A DNA stretch of 64,000 nt from Aliivibrio_A sp016764915. GTDB taxonomy: Bacteria; Pseudomonadota; Gammaproteobacteria; Enterobacterales; Vibrionaceae. Shown here in pieces: positions 33,542 to 42,730 of the stretch (position 1 is the stretch's first letter; the number at the start of each line of letters is the position of its first letter). The position numbers and the translations under genes were made by a program. The stretch covers positions 62,001 through 126,000 of the forward strand of contig OZ245058.1 in NCBI GenBank assembly GCA_965224595.1. The letters are read 5' to 3'. The notes beneath the pieces are model-generated. The model worked only from the letters and a program-made list of their open reading frames with translations, was not told the DNA's origin and ran no database searches.

Positions 33542-34806
33542 TGGAAGCATTACTCGACTGGATTGAAAAACGCATACCTATGATGAATGCTTATAAAAAG
33601 CATCTGTCTGGATACCCGATGCCAAAGACCTTTAACTTTTGGTATTTCTTCGGTTCATTAGCCATGTTGGTGTTGGTCAATCAGATTTTGACGGGCATTT
33701 GGCTAACCATGAATTACGTACCCTCTGGTGAGGGAGCGTTTGCATCTGTTGAATACATCATGCGTGATGTGGAATATGGCTGGTTATTGCGTTATATGCA
33801 CTCTACTGGAGCCTCAGCATTCTTTGTTGTTGTTTACCTGCATATGTATCGCGGTCTTATTTACGGTTCGTATCAGAAGCCTCGTGAATTACTGTGGTTA
33901 TTTGGTATGTTAATCTTCTTAGTGTTGATGGCTGAAGCTTTCATGGGCTATCTATTGCCTTGGGGGCAGATGTCTTACTGGGGCGCTCAAGTTATTATCT
34001 CACTATTTGGTGCAATCCCATTTATTGGTGATGATTTAACGTTGTGGATCCGTGGTGATTATGTTATTTCCGGTGCAACACTAAACCGATTCTTTGCCCT
34101 GCATGTTATTGCTCTGCCTATTGTACTGTTGCTGTTAGTTGTTCTGCACGTATTGGCGCTGCATGAGGTGGGTTCAAATAATCCGGATGGTATCGAAACT
34201 AAGCTACCAAAAGGTAGCCAAGGTGAGGACTACCAGACTCAGTTTACATTCCATAAAGATTATACTAAGAAGTATGACATCATTGATTCTATTCCTTTCC
34301 ATCCATATGGAACGGTAAAAGATATGGTGGGCATTGCTGGCTTCTTGTTCTTGTTCTGTTACGTGTTGTTCTTTAATCCTGAAATGGGCGGTTACTTCTT
34401 AGAAGGGCCTAACTTTGAAGCGGCGAACTCACTGAAGACTCCTGAGCATATTGCACCAGTTTGGTACTTTACACCTTTCTACGCAATCCTACGTGCTGTA
34501 CCTGATAAGTTATTAGGTGTTATTGCTATGGGCGCTTCTATTGTTCTTCTATTCTTATTGCCTTGGTTAGATCGCTGTAAAGTGCGTTCATATCGTTACC
34601 GCAGTAAGTTCCACCTGTTTAATATTGCTCAGTTTACCATTAGCTTTATTATCTTAGGTGTATTGGGAACGCTACCTGCAACCGAACTCTATACTTGGTT
34701 TGCTCGTATATTTAGTCTGGGTTATTTTATGTTTTTTGTATTGTTATTCTTTTATAGTAAGAACGAAAAAACCCAAACACTACCAACAAGGGTGGTTTAT
34801 AAATGA
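33541..34806 (+). CDS. petB: PetB, cytochrome b of the bc1 complex
   Basis: Integral-membrane di-heme subunit with quinol oxidation and reduction sites. The 421-residue product has eight to nine membrane spans; heme-ligand histidines are seen in RYMHSTGAS and YLHMYRG (helix B) and in FFALHVIALP and VLHVLALHE (helix D). The Qo-site PVWYFTPFY sequence (PEWY-type loop with V in place of E) and the WGAQVI segment are present. One-base overlap with petA and four-base overlap with petC make a coupled operon. Confidence 0.96.
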   Translation: MEALLDWIEKRIPMMNAYKKHLSGYPMPKTFNFWYFFGSLAMLVLVNQILTGIWLTMNYVPSGEGAFASVEYIMRDVEYGWLLRYMHSTGASAFFVVVYLHMYRGLIYGSYQKPRELLWLFGMLIFLVLMAEAFMGYLLPWGQMSYWGAQVIISLFGAIPFIGDDLTLWIRGDYVISGATLNRFFALHVIALPIVLLLLVVLHVLALHEVGSNNPDGIETKLPKGSQGEDYQTQFTFHKDYTKKYDIIDSIPFHPYGTVKDMVGIAGFLFLFCYVLFFNPEMGGYFLEGPNFEAANSLKTPEHIAPVWYFTPFYAILRAVPDKLLGVIAMGASIVLLFLLPWLDRCKVRSYRYRSKFHLFNIAQFTISFIILGVLGTLPATELYTWFARIFSLGYFMFFVLLFFYSKNEKTQTLPTRVVYK

Positions 34807-35540
34807 AAAAGTTGATGGTAATACTTTTTGGTTTGCTGCCGTCTCTTGTTATGGCGTCTGGTGGCGGTGTCACTCTAGATAAAGCAAATAATGATTTGAC
34901 TGACAAAGCATCGCTACAAAATGGTGCTAAATTATTCGTTAACTACTGTTTAGCCTGCCACTCAGCGCAGTATCAACGTTATAACCGTGTGGCAAAAGAC
35001 CTAGGTATTCCTGAGGATCTGATGCTTGAAAATATGATGTTTGATCCTGAAGCTAAGATTGGTGATCTTATGGTCAGTGCGCTTCCTCAAGAAGAAGCCG
35101 CTAAATGGTTCGGTGCTCCACCACCAGATCTGACTTTGGTTGCTCGAGTACGTGGTACTGACTGGTTATACACTTACCTTCGATCTTTTTACGTTGATGC
35201 TAGCCGTCCATTTGGTGTGAATAATACGGTGTTCCCAAGTGTCGGTATGCCTCATGTGCTTGAAGAGTTGCAAGGCGTTCCAACGGCCGTTTATGAAACT
35301 GAAATGGTTGATGGTGTTGAGCATAAAGTGATTGTTGATATCACCACTGATGGTTCTGGTGAACTAAGCACTGGAGAATATGATAAGGCAGTTCTCGATC
35401 TTGTGAATTTCTTAGAGTACTCAGGTGACCCTAGTAAGCTGGAACGCCAAAGTATTGGTTGGTGGGTAATGGGCTTCTTGGTTATTTTTGCCATTGTTTC
35501 TGTGTTGTTGAAGAAAGAATATTGGCGAGACGTCCACTAA
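34803..35540 (+). CDS. petC: PetC, cytochrome c1 of the bc1 complex
   Basis: Periplasmic c-type heme subunit anchored by a C-terminal span. Signal peptide at residues 1-19 (MKKLMVILFGLLPSLVMAS), heme motif CLACH at 49-53, a Met ligand probably in SVGMPHVL, and a C-terminal membrane helix (about 218-238). 245 residues, family-typical. The start ATG overlaps the petB stop. Followed by a terminator that separates the operon from sspAB. Confidence 0.96.
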   Translation: MKKLMVILFGLLPSLVMASGGGVTLDKANNDLTDKASLQNGAKLFVNYCLACHSAQYQRYNRVAKDLGIPEDLMLENMMFDPEAKIGDLMVSALPQEEAAKWFGAPPPDLTLVARVRGTDWLYTYLRSFYVDASRPFGVNNTVFPSVGMPHVLEELQGVPTAVYETEMVDGVEHKVIVDITTDGSGELSTGEYDKAVLDLVNFLEYSGDPSKLERQSIGWWVMGFLVIFAIVSVLLKKEYWRDVH

Positions 35541-35571
35541 TCGTGCTATCCTAATGCGCTATTAGTTATGC

Positions 35572-35603
35572 AATGGAGGCTATTATGCCTCCATTTCTTT
35601 TTT
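35572..35603 (+). terminator. Terminator of petABC
   Basis: AATGGAGGC, six-base loop, GCCTCCATT, then TCTTTTTT; a 9-bp perfect stem 30 bases after petC. Confidence 0.85.
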
Positions 35604-35629
35604 AAATATCCGTATATACTGGAGGCCCA

Positions 35630-36268
35630 ATGGCTGTTGCTGTCAATAAACGCTCAGTTATGATCTTATTTTCGGACGCGTCTGATATTTATAGTCATCA
35701 AGTTCGTATAGTGCTTGCCGAAAAAGGTGTAAGCGTTGATATTGAATTGGTTGATCCAAGTAAGTTACCTGCTGAGTTAGAGGAGTTAAATCCTTATAAA
35801 ACCGTTCCGACATTAGTGGATCGTGAATTAGTGTTATATAACTCTAATATCATTATGGAATACCTAGATGAGCGCTTCCCTCATCCACCATTAATGCCTG
35901 TTTACCCCGTTGCTCGTGGTAATAGTCGTTTAATGATGTACCGTGTAGAACATAATTGGTATTCATTAGCAGAAAAGATCATGAAAGGTGCAATTAACGA
36001 GGCAGAAGCTGCTCGTATTAAACTTCGTGATGATCTGTTAGCTCTAGCGCCTGTATTTGCTGAGTATAAATACTTCATGAGTGAAGATTTTAGCTTAGTC
36101 GATTGCTATTTAGCACCTCTTCTGTGGCGTCTACCTGCAATGGGCATCGAGTTGGCAGGCCCAGGTTCCAAAGAGTTAAAAGTGTACATGAGCCGTGTTT
36201 TTGAACGTGATTCTTTCTTAGCCTCTTTGACTGAGGTTGAGCGTGAGATTCACTTGGCTATTCGTTAA
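35630..36268 (+). CDS. sspA: SspA, stringent starvation protein A
   Basis: RNA polymerase-associated regulator with a glutathione-S-transferase fold, needed for stationary-phase and virulence control in several gammaproteobacteria. The 212-residue product has the thioredoxin-like N-domain (MILFSDASDIYSHQVRIVLAEKG) and helical C-domain; the PHPPLMPVYP segment is the conserved surface region of SspA. GGAGGC is an excellent ribosome site. Its stop overlaps the sspB start by one base. Confidence 0.95.
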   Translation: MAVAVNKRSVMILFSDASDIYSHQVRIVLAEKGVSVDIELVDPSKLPAELEELNPYKTVPTLVDRELVLYNSNIIMEYLDERFPHPPLMPVYPVARGNSRLMMYRVEHNWYSLAEKIMKGAINEAEAARIKLRDDLLALAPVFAEYKYFMSEDFSLVDCYLAPLLWRLPAMGIELAGPGSKELKVYMSRVFERDSFLASLTEVEREIHLAIR

Positions 36269-36750
36269 TGAGTAGTTTGGAAATGACTCCTCGTCGTCCT
36301 TATCTGGTTCGAGCATTTTATGAGTGGATTGTCGATAACGAATTAACACCTCATCTTGTTGCTGATGCAATGTTAGTCGGTGTTAGAGTTCCTATGGAAT
36401 TCGTGAAAGATGGTCAAATTATCCTAAATTTAGCCCCCCATGCAGTAGGGAATTTAGAAATAGGAAATGAGGCGATTACTTTTAGTGCCCGTTTTAGTGG
36501 TCAGCCTCACTCTATCATTGTTCCTATGTATGCTGTTGAAGCGATTTATGCGCGTGAAAATGGTGCTGGAACTATGTTTGAACCCGAGAGTGCCTATTCA
36601 ACAGAACAGCTTAATGAACAGGTAGTTGAAGATGAAAGCGATAAAGAGCCGTTGTTGAGTAGTGTTAATAAATCGATAGTTAGTGAGCTTGAAAAGCCGT
36701 TAAAGCCAAGTAGGCCAACAGGCAAGCCGAGTTTACGAGTGATTAAATAA
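36268..36750 (+). CDS. sspB: SspB, ClpXP adaptor for ssrA-tagged proteins
   Basis: Delivers ssrA-tagged substrates to ClpXP. The folded domain (about residues 1-115) starts MTPRRPYLVRAFYEWIVDN and contains the RFSGQPHSIIVPMYAVEAIYARENG segment split by the binding groove. A variable acidic linker leads to the C-terminal ClpX-binding tail GKPSLRVIK, intact. 160 residues, the expected size. Cotranscribed with sspA. Confidence 0.95.
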   Translation: MSSLEMTPRRPYLVRAFYEWIVDNELTPHLVADAMLVGVRVPMEFVKDGQIILNLAPHAVGNLEIGNEAITFSARFSGQPHSIIVPMYAVEAIYARENGAGTMFEPESAYSTEQLNEQVVEDESDKEPLLSSVNKSIVSELEKPLKPSRPTGKPSLRVIK

Positions 36751-36763
36751 CGTTACCCAAAAT

Positions 36764-36796
36764 AAAAAGCAGCGAGTTGATTCGTTGCTTTTTTTT
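36764..36796. terminator. Terminator between convergent sspB and dolP
   Basis: AAAAAGCAGCGA, loop, TCGTTGCTTTTTTTT; stem with one G-T pair and T-rich on one side, A-rich on the other. Confidence 0.85.
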
Positions 36797-36815
36797 GTTT
36801 TAAATATGAAAGAGA

Positions 36816-37385
36816 TTACTCACTATAATCGAATGCTCTAACCACTCCTTTTACACCCTTAATGTTTCGTGCAACTTCAGTCGCTATGTCACTCTGCTCA
36901 GGTGTAACAAATCCAATTAAATAGACATACCCATTTTCGGTGATCACTTTAATATTGATGCTGTTAAGTTCTGACTCTGTAAGTAAAGAGGACTTAACTT
37001 TGGTGGTGATCCAAATATCATTGTTTACCTCGGTAAAAGTCAGGGGTTCTCTAACTTCTATTTTATTATATAGAACCTTCACACCATCCATCGCTTGCAC
37101 TTGCTGAGCTAATTTTTGCTTTAAATCTTCGGTTTTAGCCTGGCCAATCAGTAATGTACGGCCATTATAGACGTTGGCACTAATTCGAGTATTAAAGCGG
37201 TACGGTTCTTTATTGGTAATGCCTGTAATCTCAAATTCTAAATCTTTCTCTTTTAAAATTAACGTAGCCGAACGTTGATCGGTGATTATTATGGCGGTTG
37301 TCGCCGCACCTGCAATAAAAAGACCCGCACAGCCTTGTAAAGATGTGATGATAAAAAGTAAGGATATAAGTTTAATTGATTTCAT
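36816..37385 (-). CDS. dolP: DolP (YraP), BON-domain outer-membrane lipoprotein
   Basis: Outer-membrane lipoprotein that binds anionic phospholipid at division sites and maintains envelope integrity. Lipobox LQGC with modification site C19 follows a short hydrophobic signal. Two BON domains (about residues 45-112 and 120-187), the second with the typical GYVYLIGFVTPEQS pattern. 189 residues, as in E. coli. Placed directly after diaA, the conserved yraP order. Confidence 0.94.
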   Translation of the reverse strand: MKSIKLISLLFIITSLQGCAGLFIAGAATTAIIITDQRSATLILKEKDLEFEITGITNKEPYRFNTRISANVYNGRTLLIGQAKTEDLKQKLAQQVQAMDGVKVLYNKIEVREPLTFTEVNNDIWITTKVKSSLLTESELNSINIKVITENGYVYLIGFVTPEQSDIATEVARNIKGVKGVVRAFDYSE

Positions 37386-37387
37386 AG

Positions 37388-37978
37388 CTACTCTTCATGT
37401 TGAGGGAATAGAACCTGATCAATGAGATCACACAGGCAATGAAGAGTAACAAGGTGAACTTCTTGAATCCTTGCTACTCGTTGTGAAGGTATACGTATCT
37501 CTACGTCCGATTCACCCAACAGTCCGGCCATTATACCACCATCTTTTCCCGTCAAAGCAATGATTGTCATGTCTCTGCTTACTGCGGCTTCCATCGCTTT
37601 AATGATATCTTGGCTGTTACCACTGGTTGAAATTACCAATAAAATATCACCCGTCTGACCAAATGCTCTGACCTGTTTTGCGAAGATCTCGTTGTAGTGA
37701 TAATCATTAGCTACAGCGGTTAAGGTAGTCGAGTCTGCAGTAAGTGCTAAAGCTGGAAGGCTGGGTCTCTCTGTCTCAAACCGGTTTAGTAAACAGGAGA
37801 CAAATTGCTGGGCGTTAGAAGCTGAGCCTCCATTACCACAACAGAGAATCTTATTGCCGTTTAACAGACTGACTACCATGGCTTGTGCTGCGTAAGTAAT
37901 CGCATCAGGAAGCGATTCAGCGGCTTCAATCTGTATTTGTATACTCTCTTTAAAACTGTCTCTAATGCTCTCTAGCAT
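37388..37978 (-). CDS. diaA: DiaA, DnaA-binding SIS-domain protein
   Basis: SIS-fold protein that in E. coli forms tetramers binding DnaA and times initiation; related to sedoheptulose isomerase GmhA. The 196-residue product has CCGNGGSASNAQQFVS near residue 47 and LLVISTSGNSQDIIKA near 113, both SIS signatures. The neighbours yraN, lpoA and dolP favour DiaA over GmhA. Three bases separate it from yraN. Confidence 0.92.
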   Translation of the reverse strand: MLESIRDSFKESIQIQIEAAESLPDAITYAAQAMVVSLLNGNKILCCGNGGSASNAQQFVSCLLNRFETERPSLPALALTADSTTLTAVANDYHYNEIFAKQVRAFGQTGDILLVISTSGNSQDIIKAMEAAVSRDMTIIALTGKDGGIMAGLLGESDVEIRIPSQRVARIQEVHLVTLHCLCDLIDQVLFPQHEE

Positions 37979-37981
37979 TGG

Positions 37982-38350
37982 TTACCCTTCAACGATTGCG
38001 TTTTTAATCCAATTAATATCATTGCCCTGTTCATGAATGGCAATAACATCGAATCTGAATGATGTATGTTCAACAGACAGGCGGTTTTGTTTTAACCAGT
38101 AAAAAGCGGCCTTTTTAATTTTTTGCTGCTTTTTCCAGTGCACCATCTCTTCTGCTGAACCATAACGTTTATTATCTCGGTATTTTACTTCGATAAATAC
38201 GATGGTATCTGAATCTCGCATAATAAGATCCAATTCACCCATTTTACATATAAAGTTGTGAGCAATAAAAGATAAATTGTGACTAAGAAGGTATTTCTTG
38301 GCCACTGATTCATAATGATCACCTTTCTCTCTTTTATTCAGTAAAGCCAT
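37982..38350 (-). CDS. yraN: YraN, UPF0102 nuclease-fold protein
   Basis: Predicted PD-(D/E)XK-type small protein of unknown role. Start at 38350 (MALLNKREKGDHYESVAKKY), overlapping the end of lpoA by 17 bp; the longer frame to 38395 lies in lpoA. The catalytic-like core is MGELDLIMRD followed by IVFIEVKYR, with conserved E, D, E and K. 122 residues. Translationally coupled to lpoA. Confidence 0.92.
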   Translation of the reverse strand: MALLNKREKGDHYESVAKKYLLSHNLSFIAHNFICKMGELDLIMRDSDTIVFIEVKYRDNKRYGSAEEMVHWKKQQKIKKAAFYWLKQNRLSVEHTSFRFDVIAIHEQGNDINWIKNAIVEG

Positions 38351-40148
38351 GTTGGTTCCAGCTAATTTTGCGCTGAATAACACACTGCTCATCAATACTT
38401 AAAATGCCCGTTTTTCCTTTAGCACTGTATCCTTCGATTACTTTCATTTGTGGAAGTTCAGAAATTAACTGATATGCATCCATTCCAAGAGCATGAAGGC
38501 GTGTTTCTGTTTTATTACTTTTAGGCCAAATTTTTTCAAATTTGGTTTTAAAGGCGCTATCGCCATCAACTAAAAAAGGAATATCACTAAATTCGATGCC
38601 TTGTAACTCTGATAATTGCTCTGGAGTACCACTATTACTTCTTGAACTGGCGTACAATTTTGGTGGTGTAATGCCTGGATTAATGGCTACCTCAATAAAA
38701 GGTTTCAACAAGGTGAGTTCAGCGCGAGTTGCAATCATGTAGACCGAATCGATGTCGCGGCGACTTCTGGCTTCATTTTTAAGATCCATATTAAGCAATT
38801 TTTTCATTTGGCTGATTCGACGTTCACTGGCTGATAAGCCAAAAACAGTATTGACTTGGTGTTGAAGCTCAGCGCGTTTACCAAAATAGTGAATGTCGGG
38901 TTTTTCAGTTGTTAGTTGTAACCATTTTTCACTGAATGCTTGAGCGAGGCGATGACCAAAGCTTCCTTCCGGAGCAAGAAATAGAGGACTTATATGACCA
39001 TTATTGAATAAGTGCTCGGCCGCTTGTTCCACTTCTTGTTCTGGTGACAGTGTGAAATAACAGCTGTTGTTAGTAGCGTCGATTTTATCTGGCATATTAA
39101 GGGCTAGTTGAGAAATAATGCCCTGATTTAGAACTTGGAATTCCATAATTTCAGATTTAATCAGTGGGCCAACAACAAATTGGGTTTTATTTTCGACAAG
39201 TTCAGTGACGATATCTTCCATTTTCATCTCATTAGTATCGATCACTTTGAAGTTAATAATGGTGTCTCTTTTGCTGTCATCAAATATAGCATTAATAAAA
39301 CCATCTCTTACTCTTATCCCTTGTGGGCCAAAACGACCTGTCAAAGGCAGTAATAGCGCAATGTTTTCAGGTTGGATCATCTCAAGCGCTAAAATACCTT
39401 GAATCTGCAACGGAGGATAAAAGCTAGCAGGGTGGGTAGGATTGTCACTAAGCCATCGTTTTAATGATGATTGCAGGAGCATTGGCCTATCTTGTAGTGT
39501 GTTTAACTGTTGAGAGAGTGAGACCCAGCCAGATAAAATCACTTCATCACTGTTGATCGGTAAATATTCGGCTTCGATAAGATTAAGTGCAGAAATATGT
39601 TCCCACACCGATGCCCAAAGTGCTCCTTTTTGCTGTTCATCTTCAATATAGGGCGCTAGCTTGATCAAATCTCTGCTGGCCTCAAGATAATCAGAGGTTA
39701 ATAGATGTAACTCATGTCGAAGCTCATAATAACGTTGCCATTGTGTGTCATCTAACTGCCAAAAGCTTTGAAAGTTAAGTTTTTGTATGGCTGAGAGGTA
39801 GTCTGATTGGTTGCGTTTAAGCTCTGCTCGAGCCAACTGCCACTCTGCAATTTGACTGTGAGTGAGGGATTGAGTTGCTAAGCGACCAATTAGTAGCTCA
39901 GCTTGTTTTTGATCTCCTTCAGCAACCGCAGATTTTAACGCCAATATTAACCAGTCACTCTGGGTGATGCCTTGGCTATTATCTGCCTTAAGTATATAAA
40001 CCGCTGACGATTCCGTCGGAGATGAGGTAATATCAGCACCTTTTGGGGCTTTAGTCGGTAAAGTTGTACACGCTGCCAATGTAATCGCAAAGACTACAGG
40101 GGTTAATAGTCGTGATACACTCTTACGCTTGTGAGTTATTTTCGCCAT
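38334..40148 (-). CDS. lpoA: LpoA, outer-membrane lipoprotein activator of PBP1a
   Basis: Outer-membrane lipoprotein that reaches through peptidoglycan to activate the class A synthase PBP1a. Basic N-terminus, hydrophobic signal and lipobox LAAC with C27. An N-terminal TPR-like helical half (about 45-250) is followed by a periplasmic-binding-protein-like domain (about 260-600, beginning NIALLLPLTGRFGPQG). 604 residues. Divergent from rsmI, the typical arrangement. Confidence 0.93.
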   Translation of the reverse strand: MAKITHKRKSVSRLLTPVVFAITLAACTTLPTKAPKGADITSSPTESSAVYILKADNSQGITQSDWLILALKSAVAEGDQKQAELLIGRLATQSLTHSQIAEWQLARAELKRNQSDYLSAIQKLNFQSFWQLDDTQWQRYYELRHELHLLTSDYLEASRDLIKLAPYIEDEQQKGALWASVWEHISALNLIEAEYLPINSDEVILSGWVSLSQQLNTLQDRPMLLQSSLKRWLSDNPTHPASFYPPLQIQGILALEMIQPENIALLLPLTGRFGPQGIRVRDGFINAIFDDSKRDTIINFKVIDTNEMKMEDIVTELVENKTQFVVGPLIKSEIMEFQVLNQGIISQLALNMPDKIDATNNSCYFTLSPEQEVEQAAEHLFNNGHISPLFLAPEGSFGHRLAQAFSEKWLQLTTEKPDIHYFGKRAELQHQVNTVFGLSASERRISQMKKLLNMDLKNEARSRRDIDSVYMIATRAELTLLKPFIEVAINPGITPPKLYASSRSNSGTPEQLSELQGIEFSDIPFLVDGDSAFKTKFEKIWPKSNKTETRLHALGMDAYQLISELPQMKVIEGYSAKGKTGILSIDEQCVIQRKISWNQHGFTE

Positions 40149-40212
40149 GAGCTCAATTTAGTTGTCTTAATAGAATTACCCCTATGATAATCGCAGAAGA
40201 GATAGTAAACAA

Positions 40213-41076
40213 ATGACTGATCAGAATTCATTCGTGCCATGTGTCGCAACTTTGTACATTGTCCCCACGCCAATAGGCAATTTAGGCGATATCACGCTAC
40301 GAGCTATTGAGGTGCTTAAAGCTGTTGATTTCATTGCAGCAGAAGATACAAGGCATACTGGTAAGTTACTGTCACACTTCATGATTACCACTAAAACCTT
40401 TGCACTTCATGATCATAATGAACAGCACAAAGCTGACATGGTGATTGAACGACTTCAACAGGGACAAAGTATCGCACTTGTCTCAGATGCTGGAACACCT
40501 TTAATTAGTGATCCTGGTTATCATTTAGTGAACCGATGTCGCCAAGCTGGTGTCAATGTTGTTCCATTACCCGGTGCCTGCGCTGTGATTACTGCATTAA
40601 GTGCTTCAGGTTTACCTTCTGACCGATTCAGTTTTGAAGGTTTTTTACCTGCGAAAAGTAAAGGACGACGAGATAAGTTTAAAGAAGTAATGCAAGCAGA
40701 GCGAACCTGCATATTCTATGAGTCACCACATAGAATCATGGACTCCTTAGAAGACATGCTTGCGGTACTTGGTGCTGAGCGTCAAGTAGTATTAGCAAGA
40801 GAGATAACAAAAACATTTGAAATCTTCCATGGTGCACCTTTAGGCGAGCTGATTGAGTGGATTAAAGAGGACGATAATCGTAAACGTGGAGAGATGGTGT
40901 TGCTTGTTCATGGGTATCGAGCGCCGAATACGGATGCCATAGCATTGGAAGTCACACGAACATTGGAAATTTTAGTAAAAGAACTACCGCTGAAAAAAGC
41001 AGCCGCAATGGCCGCAGAAATTCATGGCGAGAAGAAAAACGCACTCTATAAATGGGGATTAGAGCACTTAAGTTAA
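40213..41076 (+). CDS. rsmI: RsmI, 16S rRNA 2'-O-methyltransferase (C1402)
   Basis: Tetrapyrrole-methylase-fold enzyme that methylates the ribose of C1402; the base of the same residue is methylated by RsmH, encoded just downstream. The 287-residue product has LYIVPTPIGNLGDITLRA at the start, AAEDTRHTGKLL near residue 39, and VSDAGTPLISDPGYHLV near 94. Follows a divergent start with lpoA; its stop lies only 43 bases before rnpB. Confidence 0.96.
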   Translation: MTDQNSFVPCVATLYIVPTPIGNLGDITLRAIEVLKAVDFIAAEDTRHTGKLLSHFMITTKTFALHDHNEQHKADMVIERLQQGQSIALVSDAGTPLISDPGYHLVNRCRQAGVNVVPLPGACAVITALSASGLPSDRFSFEGFLPAKSKGRRDKFKEVMQAERTCIFYESPHRIMDSLEDMLAVLGAERQVVLAREITKTFEIFHGAPLGELIEWIKEDDNRKRGEMVLLVHGYRAPNTDAIALEVTRTLEILVKELPLKKAAAMAAEIHGEKKNALYKWGLEHLS

Positions 41077-41104
41077 TTTTTACTGGTAACTTCCATTCGC
41101 CTCT

Positions 41105-41110
41105 TATACA
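41105..41110 (+). promoter_or_regulatory. Putative -10 of rnpB
   Basis: TATACA followed by a GC-rich discriminator (TCCGCGTCG) ten bases before the RNA 5' end; upstream TTTACT could be the -35 with a long spacer. Confidence 0.4.
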
Positions 41111-41119
41111 ATCCGCGTC

Positions 41120-41503
41120 GGAATTGACTGGGTAGCCGCTGCTTCATTGATGTCCTTTGGGAGACTGATGGAGGGGAGGAAAGTCCGGGCTCCATAGAGC
41201 AGGGTGCCAGGTAACGCCTGGGAAGCGAAAGCTTACGACAAGTGCAGCAGAGAGAAGACCGCCGATGGCTTGTTTACAAGCACAGGTAAGGCTGAAAGGG
41301 TGCGGTAAGAGCGCACCGTGCGGCTAGTAATAGTTCGTAGCAGGGTAAACTCCACCCGGAGCAAGACCAAATAGGCTTTCACATAGCGCGGCTCGCGTTT
41401 GGAGGCGGGTAGGTTGCTTGAGCCAGTGAGCGATTGCTGGCCTAGACGAATGGCTACTACCGCGCAAGCGGAACAGAACCCGGCTTATAGGTCAATTCCA
41501 CTT
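41120..41503 (+). ncRNA. rnpB: RNase P RNA (class A)
   Basis: Catalytic RNA of RNase P, which matures tRNA 5' ends. Terminal helix P1 is formed by GGAATTGACT at 41120-41129 and GGTCAATTCC at 41490-41499. The universal core GAGGAAAGTCCGGGC is at 41176-41190 and is followed by the CAGGGTGCCAGGTAACGCCT element; the other conserved core, ACAGAACCCGGCTTA, is near 41473-41487. Size and order fit the E. coli type (377 nt). Ends are estimated from P1. Confidence 0.96.
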
Positions 41504-41514
41504 ATTAAAAAGAT

Positions 41515-41570
41515 AAAGCCCATCATAAAGCACCCTTTATTAGGATGATTTATGATGGGCTTTTCTCTTT
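41515..41570 (+). terminator. Terminator of rnpB
   Basis: AAAGCCCATCATAAA and TTTATGATGGGCTTT form a 15-bp perfect stem with a 19-base loop, followed by TCTCTTT. Confidence 0.85.
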
Positions 41571-41625
41571 CTGAAAATATTTAGCTCTTTCTAGCAATAT
41601 CAACAAGTGAAACACTTTTTAATTG

Positions 41626-41644
41626 GATTCGGTAATACTGAATC
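41626..41644. repeat. Small inverted repeat upstream of rsmH
   Basis: GATTCGGT and ACTGAATC around an AAT centre, one mismatch. Lies about 135 bases before rsmH in the space where mraZ would be expected. Confidence 0.3.
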
Positions 41645-41779
41645 AGGTAGAATGTTTTAATAACCAAAAGATTCACAAATTAATGACAAAACATCTGTGC
41701 TGCTGTTTTACATTAGAATTTTTTGAAAAATGGTAAGTTACTCTTTTTTAATATGCACATATGGCGATGAATATTTACT

Positions 41780-42730
41780 ATGTCTGAACAATTCCAACAT
41801 GTATCGGTTTTACTGCAAGAATCTATAGATGGCTTAGCTATCAAACCTGATGGCATCTACATTGACGGTACGTTTGGTCGTGGGGGGCACAGTCGTCAGA
41901 TCTTGTCTCGTTTAGGGGAGCAAGGCCGGCTTTATGGCATTGATCGAGATCCTCAAGCAATTGCTGAAGCAAAAACCATCACAGATCCTCGGTTTTCCAT
42001 TATCCATGGTCCGTTCTCAGGTATTGCTCAATATGTTGAGGATTTAGGCCTGGTTGGTAAAATTGATGGTGTACTTCTTGACCTTGGTGTTTCATCCCCA
42101 CAGTTGGACGATGCTGAGCGTGGTTTCAGTTTCATGAGAGATGGTCCGCTAGACATGAGAATGGATCCAACCTCTGGTATGCCAGCTTCTAAGTGGTTAT
42201 TAACGGCAGAGTTAGATGACATTACTTGGGTGCTTAGAGAGTTTGGTGAAGAGAAGCATGCACGTCGTATCGCCAAAGCCATTGTTGCCCATCGAGACGA
42301 TGAAGAGAAAGAACCGTTAACTCGAACGAATCAACTTGCTAACTTGATCTCCAATGCTGCACCAAAAAACTACAAAGAGAAAAAACATCCCGCAACTCGC
42401 AGCTTTCAAGCGATTCGAATTTATATTAATAGTGAATTGGAAGAGATTGAAAAAGCGCTCAATGGTGCTTTATCAGTGCTTGCTCAAGATGGACGCCTCT
42501 CTGTTATCAGTTTTCACTCCCTTGAAGATCGTATGGTGAAACGTTTTATTCGTAAAGAGAGCCAGGGTCCACAAGTTCCTCGCGGAATGCCGCTAACCGA
42601 AGACCAAATCAGTGAATTAGGCAGTGCTTCAATGAGACCCATAGGTAAAGCCATTAAACCATCGGTTGGTGAAGTGGATGTAAATACCCGTTCACGAAGC
42701 TCAATTCTTAGAGTCGCTGCTCGCTTATGA
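41780..42730 (+). CDS. rsmH: RsmH (MraW), 16S rRNA m4C1402 methyltransferase
   Basis: SAM-dependent N4-methylase of C1402 and here the first gene of the division/cell-wall cluster. The 316-residue product starts with QHVSVLLQESIDGL and has the SAM motif DGTFGRGGHSR at residues 30-40, LLDLGVSSPQLDDAERGFSF near 96, and the C-terminal VISFHSLEDRMVK. Overlaps ftsL by four bases. No mraZ precedes it; only 209 bases separate it from the rnpB terminator. Confidence 0.96.
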   Translation: MSEQFQHVSVLLQESIDGLAIKPDGIYIDGTFGRGGHSRQILSRLGEQGRLYGIDRDPQAIAEAKTITDPRFSIIHGPFSGIAQYVEDLGLVGKIDGVLLDLGVSSPQLDDAERGFSFMRDGPLDMRMDPTSGMPASKWLLTAELDDITWVLREFGEEKHARRIAKAIVAHRDDEEKEPLTRTNQLANLISNAAPKNYKEKKHPATRSFQAIRIYINSELEEIEKALNGALSVLAQDGRLSVISFHSLEDRMVKRFIRKESQGPQVPRGMPLTEDQISELGSASMRPIGKAIKPSVGEVDVNTRSRSSILRVAARL

